Assembly: GCF_021646685.1 (NCBI RefSeq)
Contig: NZ_JAKJHW010000007.1
Coordinates: 62,001 to 126,000, forward strand
Direction of reading: 5' to 3'
Length of the DNA stretch: 64,000 bases
Source: Pseudalkalibacillus salsuginis
Lineage (GTDB): Bacteria; Bacillota; Bacilli; Bacillales; Fictibacillaceae
Positions 16,898 to 24,974 of this stretch are shown here, piece after piece. Made by a program: the position numbers and the translations under genes. Positions within the stretch are counted from its first letter, which is position 1; each line of letters opens with the position of its first letter. Under the pieces are notes generated by a model that ran no database searches, had not been told where the DNA came from, and saw only the letters and a program-made list of their open reading frames with translations.

Positions 16898-17653
16898 TCA
16901 ACTTGAAACCATCCATACATCCTTTTGCTGCAATGTCTCTACTACTCTATTAATCAGAACCTCTTTCAAATGTGGATGGAATCCTAAAACATCACATAAG
17001 AAAATGGTCTTTTCGGATGAGACCCCATCAATCAACATTTTCATTTCTTTTGTCAACACCCCTGGAAACAGCAAATAAGGGATGATGATAATTGTATCTC
17101 CTTCCTGATCGAGAGTTTCATAGAGTAATTCCTTGAAGCCAGGTTCTGCTGCAGCTAGAAAACATGGTTTGACATCTCGATAGTTCGACCTATTATGGAA
17201 AAGGCGGGCGACTTCTGTAAAGGTCGATTTTATATCTGGATCACTACTCCCGCGACCAACGATCAAGACCGCTGTTGATTCCTTACGATCCATCGTTTTT
17301 TCATTAACCCTTTCAAGTAAAATATCTATGATTCTTTCTTCAAGACCGACCACTTTTCCAAAAGATACTGAAACGTTCGGATTCCTTTTTTTCAATCCTT
17401 CGAGTTTTTTCGGAATATCGTTTTTGACATGGCTCGCTGCGAATAAAAAGACAGGCACCACAGCTACTTCAGTCGCCCCTCTTTCAATACAACGTTCAAA
17501 ACCCATTTCGATTGTGGGTTCAGCTAATTCCAAAAAACTGATCTCCTGGATCCGGATAGGGATACTTCCCTGAATCTCCCCAATCAAATCCATAGCTTGC
17601 TTGCAGCTTACCTGCATTCTGCTGCCATGGCAAACGTAGAGAACGGATTTCAT
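16898..17653 (-). CDS. sirB: Sirohydrochlorin ferrochelatase, CbiX/SirB type
   Basis: A 251-residue class II chelatase with two CbiX repeats: residues 1-120 starting VLYVCHGSR with active-site His9, and residues 125-251 starting VLIVGRGSSDPD. The second half lacks the histidine, as in SirB. It inserts Fe2+ into sirohydrochlorin, the last step of siroheme synthesis. Its ATG overlaps the stop of the SUMT gene by 4 bases, so translational coupling is likely. With SUMT here and the dehydrogenase gene at 19360, the window holds the complete siroheme branch from uroporphyrinogen III. Confidence 0.88.
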   Translation of the reverse strand: MKSVLYVCHGSRMQVSCKQAMDLIGEIQGSIPIRIQEISFLELAEPTIEMGFERCIERGATEVAVVPVFLFAASHVKNDIPKKLEGLKKRNPNVSVSFGKVVGLEERIIDILLERVNEKTMDRKESTAVLIVGRGSSDPDIKSTFTEVARLFHNRSNYRDVKPCFLAAAEPGFKELLYETLDQEGDTIIIIPYLLFPGVLTKEMKMLIDGVSSEKTIFLCDVLGFHPHLKEVLINRVVETLQQKDVWMVSS

Positions 17654-18435
17654 ACTGTCTCACCGACTACCGACAAACGATCCTCTTGCAACTCACAATC
17701 TTGGAACCAGGCAATCTGTTTCCTTAATTCAACAACCTCACCGATTATGATCATACTGGGGTTTTCAACCTTTTTGGCACTTGCGATCCCTACGATCGTC
17801 CTAAGCGTTCCTGTCACAGTCCGCTGTTCAGAGGTCGTCCCCCAATGGATCAATGCGACTGGTGTATCGTGATCTTTCCCATGCTTGAGCAAGGAGTCAC
17901 AAATATACGGAAGATTTTTCACGCCCATGTATATGACCAATGTATCCACTCCGCTTACCAGGTTCCCCCAATTTTCATCATCGGGTTTCCCTTTTGAACG
18001 ATGACCTGTAATAACCGCAAAAGAGCTGCTGACTTCCCGGTGGGTAACCGGAATACCAGCATATGCCGGTGCTGCGATTCCTGCGGTTATGCCAGGTACA
18101 ATTTCAAATGAGACGCCATTCTTTGCAAGTGCTTCAGCCTCTTCTGCCCCTCTTCCGTAAACAAACGGATCTCCGCCCTTCAAACGGGTCACCACTTTAC
18201 CCTGCTTCGCATATTTGACCAAAAGATAGTTGATTGTCTCTTGTTCGATCAAATGGTGATTCGGCAGCTTACCGCAATAAACAAGTGTTGCATTTGACTT
18301 CGCATTATCCAATAAGCGCTTGTTCACGAGCCTGTCATACAAAATGACATCCGCCTTTTGGATACATTTCAGTGCCTTGACCGTTATTAAATCAGGATCT
18401 CCCGGACCTGCTCCTACCAGATATACCTTTCCCAT
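17650..18435 (-). CDS. cobA: Uroporphyrinogen-III C-methyltransferase (SUMT)
   Basis: A 261-residue tetrapyrrole methylase of the SAM-binding CobA/NasF family. Motifs: GAGPGDPDLITVKA at 8-21, LKGGDPFVYGRGAEEAEAL near residue 85, and VPGITAGIAAPAYAGIPVTHR. It makes precorrin-2 from uroporphyrinogen III with two SAM. It is a single-domain form, unlike fused CysG, so separate proteins (the 19360 gene and SirB) complete siroheme. It follows nirD after 160 bp that hold a likely nirC remnant. Confidence 0.92.
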   Translation of the reverse strand: MGKVYLVGAGPGDPDLITVKALKCIQKADVILYDRLVNKRLLDNAKSNATLVYCGKLPNHHLIEQETINYLLVKYAKQGKVVTRLKGGDPFVYGRGAEEAEALAKNGVSFEIVPGITAGIAAPAYAGIPVTHREVSSSFAVITGHRSKGKPDDENWGNLVSGVDTLVIYMGVKNLPYICDSLLKHGKDHDTPVALIHWGTTSEQRTVTGTLRTIVGIASAKKVENPSMIIIGEVVELRKQIAWFQDCELQEDRLSVVGETV

Positions 18436-18519
18436 TTACTACACTCCTTTTGGCTCTCATCCACTTTACATACTTGTCACAGGTGATCTGTTTTCTACCT
18501 TTTCCAAGTAGACCTTTCT

Positions 18520-18595
18520 TCAACTTGCATGTAAAGAAAGACCTGTAAACAAATTACCACCGACAATGTTGCAGGCCAAAACGATTTCCAAAGGT
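18520..18595 (-). pseudogene. Probable C-terminal relict of a formate/nitrite transporter (nirC)
   Basis: Directly after the nirD stop codon, one minus-strand frame reads PLEIVLACNIVGGNLFTGL... and ends at a TGA. N-I-V-G-G-x-x-F-x-G-L is the pattern of the last membrane helix of the FNT nitrite channels that accompany nirBD. No start codon and no other part of such a gene is present. It is short, so chance similarity is possible; the decayed state of nirB next door supports it. Confidence 0.4.
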
Positions 18596-18919
18596 TTATG
18601 GATTCAAGATAATGAAGACCTCATCTCGATCAACTTCAACCTCGAACGTCTTTACACAACCTGTGTCTGGTGCTTGGACATTTCCATCTGACACATTGAT
18701 TTTCCAATCATGCATTGGACAAAAAACATGCTCGCCGCTGATTATTCCTTCCGCAAGTACACCGCCCTTATGCGGACAGCGGTTTTCAATTGCCCGAATT
18801 TCCCCATTGCCTAAATGGAATAGTGCAATTTCATATGGACCGACACTGACTGTTTTCCCAAGGTTTCTAGGCAATTCGCTTAAAGTAGCAATCCTTATCC
18901 GTTCTACCACTTTTTCCAT
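18596..18919 (-). CDS. nirD: Nitrite reductase [NAD(P)H] small subunit, Rieske type
   Basis: About 107 residues. The Rieske-type domain keeps all four [2Fe-2S] ligands: the Cys-Pro-His of NRCPHKGG and the Cys-Pro-Met-His of FCPMHDW (Cys48, His50, Cys67, His70 counted from this start). The small subunit normally pairs with the siroheme large subunit NirB to reduce nitrite to ammonium. Here the large subunit gene is reduced to a scrap (19045-19149), so unless another nirB exists elsewhere this gene is orphaned. The ATG at 18919 has GGAGAG six bases ahead; the ATG at 18934 does not. Codons and frame look healthy. Confidence 0.85.
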   Translation of the reverse strand: MEKVVERIRIATLSELPRNLGKTVSVGPYEIALFHLGNGEIRAIENRCPHKGGVLAEGIISGEHVFCPMHDWKINVSDGNVQAPDTGCVKTFEVEVDRDEVFIILNP

Positions 18920-19044
18920 GCTGGTTCTCTCCATTCATTTAATTTGTTATTTGCTGGCACCGAGACCAAATGGGACACTCCTTCTGGACTTCTAACACCA
19001 TTAAGGACTTCCTACCATGAATCCGTAAAATGGCTAATTCCTTA

Positions 19045-19149
19045 CTAATAACCGATTACTTCGATGGTTATATCACAATGAAATGACCGTTTCTTTGAAT
19101 TTCTTCTACACATCGGATTCCTGCCACACCGTTGCCGTTGGTATATCAT
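19045..19149 (-). pseudogene. N-terminal relict of nitrite reductase large subunit (nirB/nasD)
   Basis: After a G-rich ribosome site and an ATG at 19149, a shifted frame reads NGNGVAGIRCVEEIQRN, the unmistakable FAD-binding N-terminus of NirB/NasD (GNGMAGVRxIEEI in intact proteins). A second shift recovers CDITIEV, matching the following DITIFG strand. The frame breaks at least twice and then ends. About 2.3 kb of the gene is absent between here and nirD. Confidence 0.7.
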
Positions 19150-19282
19150 GTCCCCCGATCGATTGTAGAAATTAAATAGATGCTTTTGATTATAGGACAG
19201 TATGGATATACGCTACAATGAATATGTAAGAAAATCTGACATGTTCTGTTCAATTTCCTACTTTTCACCTAGTGATTTAATG

Positions 19283-19331
19283 TGAAAAAGTTACTTTCCC
19301 CTAAAGACCCGAGTAGGAAAGTAACTTTTTA
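19283..19331 (-). terminator. Strong bidirectional terminator
   Basis: The perfect 15-base arms 19285-19299 and 19316-19330 (AAAAAGTTACTTTCC / GGAAAGTAACTTTTT) surround a 16-base loop. It ends the gene at 19360. Confidence 0.9.
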
Positions 19332-19359
19332 TGCCATGCTTTATAACATGATTCTCATT

Positions 19360-20013
19360 TCATGAAGTTGGACGTATTTCTCGTTTCAGTTTATCAAGAA
19401 ATTTTTCCCGTTGTTGCTTTGATTCGAAAAAAACAGGCTGTACAGCTTCCTGTAATCGTTTTTTCTTAGCTTCTTCTTGTAAAGCACTGTCTTTTAGTAT
19501 CATTCTACACTCATATAAAAAGTTCAAGTATTCTTCATAGGAGTCATCAAATTGTTCTTCCAGTTGTTTCCTTAATTGTTTTGCTAATGTCGGACTTGCT
19601 CCTCCAGTCGATATGCTTATTACAAGTTTCCCTCGATTGACAGAAGCCGGGAGGATACTGTTTCCAAGCTCTGGTTTTTCGGCGTTCACGACTAGATGTA
19701 TCGCTGTTCTGGAAATATATTCATTAACCGGGCTCGAATTGGTCGCTGCGATGACTAAAAAGGCATCTTGATAATCTTCATACTCCACTTCCTTCTCATA
19801 AAGTGTTACTTTCTCTTGCTCGGCTAACTGACGGATCCCATCAATAAATGCAGGACTGACGACATGGACATGGATGCCGAAGCGAAGCAAACCCTTGATT
19901 TTTTGTAAAGCGGCTTTACCTCCGCCTGCTACAACCACTTTATAATTTGGTAAATCAACCATGATCGGGAACACCGGTCCACTTCCTTTTCTATATATTT
20001 TAGAAAATTTCAT
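19360..20013 (-). CDS. Precorrin-2 dehydrogenase (siroheme synthase NAD-binding domain, YlnF/SirC type)
   Basis: A 217-residue protein resembling the CysG N-terminal half. The Rossmann motif VVAGGGKAALQKIKGLL is at about 28-44, FLVIAATNSSPVNEYI near 88, and a conserved Ser-rich ISTGGASPTLAKQLRKQLE closes the dimerisation region. It oxidises precorrin-2 to sirohydrochlorin with NAD+. It is transcribed separately from the SUMT-sirB unit, with its own terminator, and lies upstream of the nirB relict on the same strand. It supplies the middle step of the siroheme branch. Confidence 0.85.
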   Translation of the reverse strand: MKFSKIYRKGSGPVFPIMVDLPNYKVVVAGGGKAALQKIKGLLRFGIHVHVVSPAFIDGIRQLAEQEKVTLYEKEVEYEDYQDAFLVIAATNSSPVNEYISRTAIHLVVNAEKPELGNSILPASVNRGKLVISISTGGASPTLAKQLRKQLEEQFDDSYEEYLNFLYECRMILKDSALQEEAKKKRLQEAVQPVFFESKQQREKFLDKLKREIRPTS

Positions 20014-20081
20014 TCATTATAACACCATAATCCAGATTTCGAAGGTTGATAACTATTCATAGGAAAATATAGCCTCCTCAT

Positions 20082-20639
20082 TCACTTCTTATCATACATC
20101 CAATCTTCTTTTGTCAATTTCATATTAATAGAATCTATCCATTCTCCCTCAAACTCTAAATCATTTTTATCGACACTATCCACCACAAACCCAACTTTTT
20201 CATATATCTTCTTTGCTCTGGGATTGAAAGCAAAAACACTCAAAGTTAGCTGGCTTAAGTTAGTATTTTTAAAAACATAATCAACCATTAGTCGAGTTGC
20301 TTCTGTTCCTAACCCTCGATTTCTACCCAGCGGACCAATTAGTATTCTAAAATTCATGCTTTCGTTTTTTTCATCATATAAATTGACCACAACTTCGCCA
20401 ACTAAAATACTTTGGAACTTATCAATAATGGCAAGATCCAATCGATCTGCTTGTGCATTCCTTGTACTATACCAGTCGTAGACCTTTTCTCTATCGTATT
20501 CAGGCGTGCTCCCTGTATATTTAAGAACTACAGGATCCTTTAAACATTCTTCTATTCTCGGAAAATCTTCATCTATTTTAAAAGGTCTCAGCATCGCTTT
20601 TTCTCCAATAATTATCGGCTTTTTACTCAGATTCACCAT
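20082..20639 (-). CDS. GNAT-family N-acetyltransferase (RimJ/RimL-like)
   Basis: A 185-residue GNAT protein. The fold order is visible: LRPFKIDEDFPRIEECLKD, the central strands ILVGEVVVNLYDEKNESMNFRILIG, the acetyl-CoA pyrophosphate loop GRNRGLGTEATRLMVDYVF at about 112-130, and the C-terminal NPRAKKIYEKVGF. The last two mark the RimJ/RimL branch, which acetylates protein N-termini, antibiotics or small amines. The substrate cannot be told. It is a single gene with A/T-rich codons compared with its neighbours. Confidence 0.85.
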   Translation of the reverse strand: MVNLSKKPIIIGEKAMLRPFKIDEDFPRIEECLKDPVVLKYTGSTPEYDREKVYDWYSTRNAQADRLDLAIIDKFQSILVGEVVVNLYDEKNESMNFRILIGPLGRNRGLGTEATRLMVDYVFKNTNLSQLTLSVFAFNPRAKKIYEKVGFVVDSVDKNDLEFEGEWIDSINMKLTKEDWMYDKK

Positions 20640-21005
20640 TTATCTCACTCCATTACTCCAGAAATGAAAATCCCCAGGAAAAGCTGAAAACCCTATCAAT
20701 CTTCACCTCACGTCGGGGTGGAAGCATTTGAGGTTATTTTCAGTTCTTCCCTCGATCGTTAGGATATTATCCAAACAATCAAAAAAAATTAGTAGTAAGC
20801 ATTGAAAGGAATATTGATGTAAACACTACTCCCCCTTCTTCAACAAGCACTGGCCAATTCTTCGATAGAGAAACCGACCAATTTATGTAGAAATCGGTCT
20901 TTTTTATAAGGTTCTGTTAAATTTTAATGTTGATAAATGAATATTAGTCGACAAGAGAAAAGCTTGACATTTCCTCCATAGATTAGTAGTGTTATAAAAA
21001 AATAT
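20640..21005. other. Intergenic region before the SAM riboswitch
   Basis: No gene is seen. There is a weak hairpin with arms ACCGA and TCGGT followed by CTTTTTT (20873-20904), then GGTTCTGTTAAATTTTAATGTTGAT at 20912-20936, which looks like an insertion-sequence end left without its transposase (impression only). The promoter for the next operon closes the region. Confidence 0.4.
20964..20992 (+). promoter_or_regulatory. SigA-type promoter of the mmuPM operon
   Basis: A perfect -35 TTGACA (20964-20969), a 17-base spacer and a -10-like TAGTGT (20987-20992), just before the riboswitch. TATAAA follows immediately and could be an alternative -10. Confidence 0.55.
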
Positions 21006-21117
21006 TTCTTATCCAGAGAGGTGGAGGGACTGGCCCTTTGAAGCCTCAGCAACAGGTCTGAATCGACACTGTGCTAATTCCAGCGGGTGATTAAACCCTG
21101 ATAGATGAGAGTTTCTT
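21006..21117 (+). ncRNA. SAM-I riboswitch (S-box leader)
   Basis: It contains the family signature: TTATCCAGAGAGGTGGAGGG, then ACTGGCCC, GAAGCCTCAGCAAC, the GTGCTAATTCCAGC stem and the closing GATAGATGAGAG that pairs with the 5' end. It binds S-adenosylmethionine and, when bound, allows the terminator at 21130 to form. It controls the S-methylmethionine uptake and demethylation genes downstream, so the operon should be on when methionine and SAM are scarce. Confidence 0.93.
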
Positions 21118-21129
21118 TTATTTGTCGGT

Positions 21130-21158
21130 AAACGCACTCGTATCAGAGTGCGTTTTTT
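21130..21158 (+). terminator. Riboswitch-controlled intrinsic terminator
   Basis: Arms AAACGCACTC (21130-21139) and GAGTGCGTTT (21146-21155) with a run of T. The 5' side can alternatively pair with the riboswitch's 3' strand as the antiterminator. Confidence 0.85.
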
Positions 21159-21194
21159 GTTTGCTCACCGCACTATTAACAGGAGGATGTTCAC

Positions 21195-22604
21195 ATGGAA
21201 AATCAATTTCAACGACAAATGAAAACGCGCCACCTTGTAATGCTCGCACTTGGCGGCGTGATCGGAACCGGGCTGTTCTTAAGCTCCGGATACACGATCC
21301 ACCAGGCGGGCCCATTTGGAACAATTATTGCATATTTAATCGGGGCACTCGTCGTCTATCTCGTCATGCTCTGTCTCGGTGAGTTGTCCGTAAATATGCC
21401 GGAAACAGGCGCTTTTCACACTTACGCAGCTACCTATATCGGTCCAGGAACAGGCTATACGGTTGCATGGTTGTACTGGCTGACGTGGACCGTTGCGTTA
21501 GGCTCAGAGTTTACAGCAGCAGGACTGCTCATGCAACGATGGTTTCCATCCATCAATGTATGGATCTGGAGTGCTTTATTTGCCACACTCATTTTCGTGC
21601 TCAACGCACTTACGGTTAAGTTTTTCGCAGAATCCGAATTTTGGTTTTCTTCTATAAAAGTCTTCGCAATTGTTCTCTTTATTTTGATTGGGGCTGCCGC
21701 CATATTCGGGTTCATTCCGCTCGCTCATTCTGAGCCGGCTCCATTCCTATCGAATTTTACTAGTGCAGGATTGCTGCCGAATGGGGCGTTCGCGATACTG
21801 ATGACGATGCTAGCCGTAAACTTTGCTTTCTCTGGCACCGAGCTAATTGGAATTGCCGCAGGGGAGACCGTTGACCCTGCGAATACGATTCCAAAAGCGA
21901 TCCGTACGACGCTCGTGAGACTGATTTTGTTTTTTGTCGGAACGATTGTTGTATTGTCTGCGCTGCTTCCGAGTGAAACAGCAGGGGTAGTGGAAAGTCC
22001 CTTTGTGGCCGTTCTGGACCGAATCGGCATTCCATATGCGGCAGATCTTATGAATTTTGTCATTTTAACCGCGATCTTATCCGCAGCCAACTCTGGTTTA
22101 TATGCATCATCGCGGATGCTTTGGTCGCTTGCGGATAAAGAAACGATCTTACCGGTATTCGCCAAGTTGACAAGAAGAGGCGTGCCGCTGATTGCGATGG
22201 CTTTTAGCATGCTTGGCGGAGGACTTGCCTTGCTCTCAAGCATTGTTGCACCGGATACGGTCTACATAGTTCTAGTATCGATCTCAGGCTTGGCTGTCGT
22301 GGTCGTCTGGATGAGCATTAGTGTCTCCCAATTCTTGTTCCGTCGAAAGTTTTTATGTGAAGGGAATCGAGCGGAAGATTTAGGATACAGAGCCCCGCTT
22401 TATCCGATAGTTCCGATTGTATCGTTTATTTTGTGTCTCGCCGCTTGTGTTGGGATCGCCTTTGATCCGACACAGAGAATTGCACTCTATTGTGGTGTCC
22501 CGTTTATTGCGCTTTGCTATGGAAGCTATTATCTGACTCAACATTTAAAGAAAAGAGGAATCGAATATGCCGAACCAAACCAATCAAAAGCCCAATCTAA
22601 TTGA
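21195..22604 (+). CDS. mmuP: S-methylmethionine permease
   Basis: A 469-residue amino acid/polyamine/organocation transporter with about 12 membrane spans. The N-terminal [21 protein letters not shown] is the conserved first helix of the AAT branch (MmuP, LysP, ProY). The identification rests on the S-box leader and on MmuM overlapping its 3' end. It brings S-methylmethionine into the cell with protons. AGGAGG precedes the ATG by about 8 bases. The last 38 bases overlap mmuM in another frame. Confidence 0.88.
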   Translation: MENQFQRQMKTRHLVMLALGGVIGTGLFLSSGYTIHQAGPFGTIIAYLIGALVVYLVMLCLGELSVNMPETGAFHTYAATYIGPGTGYTVAWLYWLTWTVALGSEFTAAGLLMQRWFPSINVWIWSALFATLIFVLNALTVKFFAESEFWFSSIKVFAIVLFILIGAAAIFGFIPLAHSEPAPFLSNFTSAGLLPNGAFAILMTMLAVNFAFSGTELIGIAAGETVDPANTIPKAIRTTLVRLILFFVGTIVVLSALLPSETAGVVESPFVAVLDRIGIPYAADLMNFVILTAILSAANSGLYASSRMLWSLADKETILPVFAKLTRRGVPLIAMAFSMLGGGLALLSSIVAPDTVYIVLVSISGLAVVVVWMSISVSQFLFRRKFLCEGNRAEDLGYRAPLYPIVPIVSFILCLAACVGIAFDPTQRIALYCGVPFIALCYGSYYLTQHLKKRGIEYAEPNQSKAQSN

Positions 22605-23514
22605 AGCTATTTTGCGTAAGCAATCGGTGCTAGTGCTTGATGGAGCACTAGCGACAGAGCTTGAGTCTTATGGATGTGATCTGAACGATCCGCTGTGGTC
22701 CGCTCAAGTATTGATAGAAAAACCGGAAGCGATTAAGCGGGTGCATGCCGAGTATTTCCGTGCAGGAGCGGATTGTGCGATCACAGCAAGCTATCAGGCG
22801 ACGATCAAGGGATTCGCTGAACGCGGACTTTCTGAGAGAGAGTCGGTAGAGCTCATTCAAAAAACCGTTACCCTCGCAAAAGAAGCCCGTGATGAAGTGT
22901 GGCAGGAAGATCAAACTCGTGTGAAGCCGCTCGTTGCTGCATCGGTCGGTCCATATGGGGCGTATCTTGCGGACGGATCAGAATACGGCGGCAATTACGG
23001 GGTAACGGAAGAAACGCTACTCACGTTCCACCGTCCTCGTGTGGAGGCACTCGTTGAAGCCGGTGCGGACCTTCTAGCTTTTGAAACGATCCCCTCTTTT
23101 CAGGAAGCAAAAGTGCTTGCTTCTCTTTTAGAAGAATTTCCTGATACATCCGCGTGGCTTTCATTTTCTTTAAAAGACGGCGGAGCAATTAGCGATGGTA
23201 CAGGTCTTCCCGAAGTGGCCGATGAATTCGAGTTCCAGTCGCAAATAGTAGCGATCGGGGTCAACTGCGCTCCCGTGGACGCGGCTACAGAAGCCGTGAA
23301 ACTCTTCAGTAAAAACACCTTAAAGCCGATCATCGTCTATCCGAACTCTGGGGAAACCTATGACCCCAAAACAAAAACATGGCATGGAGAAGGAGACTGT
23401 GAAAGCTTTGACACTCAATCGGAAGCCTTGTACAAAGCAGGCGCCCGCCTCATCGGCGGCTGTTGCCGGACTACGCCTGAATATATAAAGGCACTTGCTC
23501 ATAAGTGGAAATAA
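22567..23514 (+). CDS. mmuM: Homocysteine S-methyltransferase
   Basis: A 315-residue TIM-barrel methyltransferase. Evidence: the N-terminal [24 protein letters not shown], the substrate strand [15 protein letters not shown], and the three zinc-ligand cysteines in GVNCAP (near 237) and GGCCRTTP (near 302). It transfers a methyl group from S-methylmethionine to homocysteine, giving two methionines. AGAGGAATCGAAT precedes its ATG inside the mmuP gene, so the two are translationally coupled. Control by the SAM riboswitch fits a methionine-salvage role. Confidence 0.93.
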   Translation: MPNQTNQKPNLIEAILRKQSVLVLDGALATELESYGCDLNDPLWSAQVLIEKPEAIKRVHAEYFRAGADCAITASYQATIKGFAERGLSERESVELIQKTVTLAKEARDEVWQEDQTRVKPLVAASVGPYGAYLADGSEYGGNYGVTEETLLTFHRPRVEALVEAGADLLAFETIPSFQEAKVLASLLEEFPDTSAWLSFSLKDGGAISDGTGLPEVADEFEFQSQIVAIGVNCAPVDAATEAVKLFSKNTLKPIIVYPNSGETYDPKTKTWHGEGDCESFDTQSEALYKAGARLIGGCCRTTPEYIKALAHKWK

Positions 23515-23608
23515 TAGAAGAGTGGATGAGGTTTCCGGATAGTTTTTGAAAAAATAAGACCCACTCTTAGATGTGAACTGTATCCCGAATAATGGACACT
23601 TGCAAAAA

Positions 23609-23650
23609 AGTCTCCTATTAGCTGGTATATGAGTTAATAGGAGTTTTCAG
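23609..23650 (-). terminator. Terminator overlapping the end of the DUF523 gene
   Basis: Arms CTCCTATTA (23612-23620) and TAATAGGAG (23635-23643) form a hairpin that includes the stop codon. A run of A at 23603-23608 gives a U tail on the minus strand. It could also stop mmuM transcripts from the other side. Confidence 0.65.
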
Positions 23651-24092
23651 CAAATTGTTCTTCTGAAATCACTCGTAATCCGTTCCTTCTTAATAAAGCA
23701 GAAGTGATCCCCTGTCCAACAATTTTCTTACCAATAAATTCACCATTATAAATCATTGAACTGCCACAGGAAGGACTATTTTCCTTGAGAACAACTATTG
23801 TTGCATTTATTTCTTTTGCTTTTTCTAAGGTAGCATAAGCTCCTTTTAAATAAAGCTCCGTTACATCTTGCCCCGATTTCTCAATTACATTAGCTTTGCC
23901 ATCCAAAACATCGTCTCCATCCCCACCTACTATTTCAGCAGGTTCCCTTGGGGTTGAAAATCCACCAAGTAATTCAGGGCAGATCGTGACAGCTTTATTC
24001 TCATCAACTAATTTACCTATCTTTTCATCTAAACTATGAGTACCGTTATACCTTACTTCTAAGCCTGCTAAACAGGAACTTACTAATATCAT
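23634..24092 (-). CDS. DUF523 family protein
   Basis: A 152-residue cytosolic protein with the DUF523 signatures: N-terminal SSCLAGLEVRYNG, then VTICPELLGGFSTPREPAEI, and the central LKENSPSCGS. The conserved cysteines (Cys in SCLAG, CPE and SCG) suggest a metal or thiol site; no enzymatic activity is established for the family. I choose the ATG at 24092 with AAGGGGTG ahead instead of the GTG at 24101. Its 3' end is part of the terminator hairpin. It has no functional link to the neighbouring operons. Confidence 0.85.
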   Translation of the reverse strand: MILVSSCLAGLEVRYNGTHSLDEKIGKLVDENKAVTICPELLGGFSTPREPAEIVGGDGDDVLDGKANVIEKSGQDVTELYLKGAYATLEKAKEINATIVVLKENSPSCGSSMIYNGEFIGKKIVGQGITSALLRRNGLRVISEEQFAENSY

Positions 24093-24335
24093 AAACTGCA
24101 CCCCTTCAATAAAATTCCATTAGTTGAAAAGCATACAAGTACTTTTCCTGATTATACCATCCATACTACTCCACTTCAGTAACTAGTAGTTGTTTTTAAA
24201 ATTAAGTCTCTTACAAGAAATCACTCGTTTATTTTATTATCCTTATTTTACCACATAAAAAGATCGTAACTAGGAAAGGCTTGTAAGAGTCCAATGTCAT
24301 TTACTTAACAAATACCTTAAATTAACCTGATATAA

Positions 24336-24375
24336 AAAACAATATGCCCTGTGTCAATTCACAGGACATATTGAT
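24336..24375 (-). terminator. Terminator built into the 3' end of the aldolase gene
   Basis: The 14-base arms 24340-24353 and 24360-24373 (one mismatch) surround a six-base loop that carries the TGA stop codon. AAAAAA lies next to it, a U run on the minus strand. It ends the sugar-acid operon that begins near 32207. Confidence 0.85.
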
Positions 24376-24965
24376 CTTAATTTCTTGATGAATTTTTCAG
24401 CGTCTTTTTCTCCTAGTTTTGTCAGGGCTGATCCGATTCCCAATGCATCTGCCCCATTATTCAGGAACGCCTCACCATTATTCTCATTTACCCCGCCTGT
24501 CGCCATAAAGGAAAGGTTTGAGAATGGCCCGCTTAATTGTTTGATATAGCCAGGGCCTAAAGAAGACGCCGGGAAAATTTTGATCATATCTGCTCCAGAG
24601 GAATGCGCTTCGTTTATCTCAGTCGGTGTCATCGCGCCAGGAATGCTGTATAAACCTTTCTCTTTCGTAGCCTGGATCACCTTTCGATCGACATGGGGCG
24701 AAATGATGAACTCGGCCCCAGACTCCTGTGCGAGCTTGACCTCATTCGTGTTTGTGACCGTTCCTGCGCCAAGAACGAGCTCATCTCCATACTCCTTCTT
24801 CAATGAATAGATGGAGTCCAGTGCCACGGGGCTATCTAGGGTAACTTCCATGATATTCAATCCATGTTTGAGTAGAAGGTCGATCATCTGCCTCAACTCA
24901 TCTTGAGGCACCTTCCGAAAAATGACGACAATTTTATCTCTCTTCATTTTATCAATTGTAAACAT
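24354..24965 (-). CDS. eda: KDPG/KDPGal (KHG/KDPG) aldolase
   Basis: A 203-residue class I aldolase of the Eda family. Motifs: LGAGTVTNTNEV, the phosphate-binding AEFIISPHVDRKVI and the Schiff-base lysine in MIKIFPASSLGPGYIKQLSGPF. It splits 2-keto-3-deoxy-6-phospho-gluconate or -galactonate into pyruvate and glyceraldehyde 3-phosphate. It is the last gene of the operon, 9 bases after the kinase gene, so it completes the route that starts with DgoD at 25955. AAAGGTAGG precedes the ATG. Confidence 0.9.
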   Translation of the reverse strand: MFTIDKMKRDKIVVIFRKVPQDELRQMIDLLLKHGLNIMEVTLDSPVALDSIYSLKKEYGDELVLGAGTVTNTNEVKLAQESGAEFIISPHVDRKVIQATKEKGLYSIPGAMTPTEINEAHSSGADMIKIFPASSLGPGYIKQLSGPFSNLSFMATGGVNENNGEAFLNNGADALGIGSALTKLGEKDAEKFIKKLRSICPVN

Positions 24966-24974
24966 GTTGGATTC

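Noticed and set aside
21725-22243. Minus-strand 172-residue ORF opposite mmuP
   Set aside because: Shadow of mmuP, Ser/Thr-rich, no start signals.
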